A program made the translations under genes and the position numbers. From NCBI RefSeq assembly GCF_016775475.1, contig NZ_JAEUXJ010000029.1, positions 1 to 33,163 of the forward strand: a DNA stretch of 33,163 nt, in the 5' to 3' direction. Source of the stretch: Belnapia mucosa (GTDB taxonomy: Bacteria; Pseudomonadota; Alphaproteobacteria; Acetobacterales; Acetobacteraceae). Below are positions 32,520-33,163 of this stretch, piece after piece. The stretch's first letter is position 1. Every line of letters begins with the position of its first letter. The notes under the pieces are model-generated. The model made no database searches and was not told the origin of the DNA. It saw only the letters and a list, made by a program, of their open reading frames with translations.

Positions 32520-33163
32520 ACCTCAGCATTGACAGAAGGCAGCCGGCGCGCCGGAGAACAGGCGCCCCCGCGACTGGCTGGCGCTCGACGAGACGGGACG
32601 GTTTCGCGCCTATGCCGGTGCACAGGCGACTGGCACTGATCCTGGTCTGCCGGATAATGCCGGCCAGGACGGTATTTTGGTCTGCGACGGCGACGGCCTG
32701 GTCGCCACCCTGCGGGGACGGCTGGGTGGCACCTAGGCGCACTGGCAGCTCGCGCTGGCCTATGCCCGGTATCTCTCGCCGCAGTTCCACCTCTGGCGCA
32801 ACATCGTGGTCCGCGCCGCCATGGAGCATCTCGACGGCCCGGAGGCGGGCGAGGACCCGCTGCTGGAGCACATCCTGCAGCAGTTCCGCGCCCTGCACCG
32901 CCGGCTCGACACGGTCGACCGGCATGCCGCGGACCTGATGTTCCTGCTGCTGTCGTCCCAGGACCTCCTGCTCGGCAAGCGGCGGCCCTTCTCCGACCGC
33001 AGCCAGGCCATCATCCGTGCGGTCGTGGCCACCGAGCCCTTCGAGGGCCAGTGCCCCTGCTGCCAGCAGGCCCCTGTCCTCGATGGGGCGGGCCAGCCGC
33101 TGGCTGGCGCCGAGTTCGACCACTTCTTCCATCGCGGGCTCAACCGGCCCGAGCATGGCTGGT
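32520..33163 (+). pseudogene. Second, decayed KilA-N/HNH-like gene (3' end beyond window)
   Basis: On the plus strand the reading KAAGAPENRRPRDWLALDETGRFRAYA to LGGT is followed by an in-frame TAG at 32734-32736 and then AHWQLALAYARYLSPQFHLWRNIVVRAA, up to the HNH-like CPCCQQ ... GAEFDHFFHRGLNRPEHGW at the window edge. This aligns along its length with the intact gene at 29686-30543. The TAG replaces the TGG of GGTWAH. An in-frame TGA at 32530 and a shifted LSID upstream show a further indel, and the normal start is gone. The copy lies inverted relative to the intact gene. The C-terminal part past the edge cannot be judged. Confidence 0.8.

Noticed and set aside
1..33163. CRISPR array, tRNA or rRNA genes, plasmid replication or conjugation genes
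   Set aside because: None was recognised on either strand; plasmid origin is therefore only a possibility.

Overview
The window looks like an accessory or plasmid-like region of a high-GC alphaproteobacterium, most likely Acetobacteraceae (Roseomonas-like). This is an inference from composition and gene families: an HWE histidine kinase, several orphan periplasmic receptors of the tricarboxylate (Bug) and ABC types, a KilA-N protein, and IS630, IS66 and IS21 pieces. No housekeeping genes, rRNA or tRNA were seen.

Left part (1-6460): a sensory cluster. A GAF/PAS protein that runs off the left edge (1-947) follows a four-PAS hybrid histidine kinase with receiver (1055-3799). That kinase overlaps a small ParD-like ribbon-helix-helix gene (3780-3995). 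All three read leftward. A TTG-started membrane HWE kinase (4325-6460) diverges from them.

6921-10282: a complete methionine-type ABC importer read leftward as metN-metI-metQ1-metQ2, with two tandem binding proteins. To its right is a small acidic gene split by an in-frame amber codon (10585-10935). Next comes an IS630-family element with recognisable ends (10971-12133) whose transposase is frameshifted, sitting just upstream of a Bug receptor (12204-13166).

13430-19300: small and orphan genes. These are a SnoaL-like protein, a 72-residue peptide with a double-glycine leader, a conserved hypothetical protein, a coiled-coil protein, a CxxC zinc-ribbon-like protein, a possible helix-turn-helix protein, an ABC family 1 solute receptor without permeases, and a two-helix membrane protein.

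19479-29502: mostly intact metabolic or envelope genes separated by gene debris. The intact genes are cyclopropane-fatty-acid synthase, an AsmA-like protein, a SRAP (YedK/HMCES) DNA-crosslink protein, a second Bug receptor, a peptide-type ABC receptor and an M81 (MlrC-like) peptidase. The debris comprises a PAS fragment, an IS66 tnpC fragment, an IS21 istA fragment and a possible C-terminal piece of a Cys/Met PLP enzyme.

29600-33163: a KilA-N/HNH-like fusion gene with a perfect 17-bp-stem terminator, a long GC-rich gene-free stretch with hairpins, a two-gene ATGA-coupled hypothetical operon, and a second, inverted and decayed copy of the KilA-N/HNH gene running off the right edge.

The most unusual signal is a short recurring sequence near 6.5, 15.6, 19.1 and 24.5 kb. 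Read on one strand it encodes DIFVDMDTDN or a close variant. Many of the differences between copies are synonymous third-position changes, which points to selection on a peptide. I do not recognise a named system for it.
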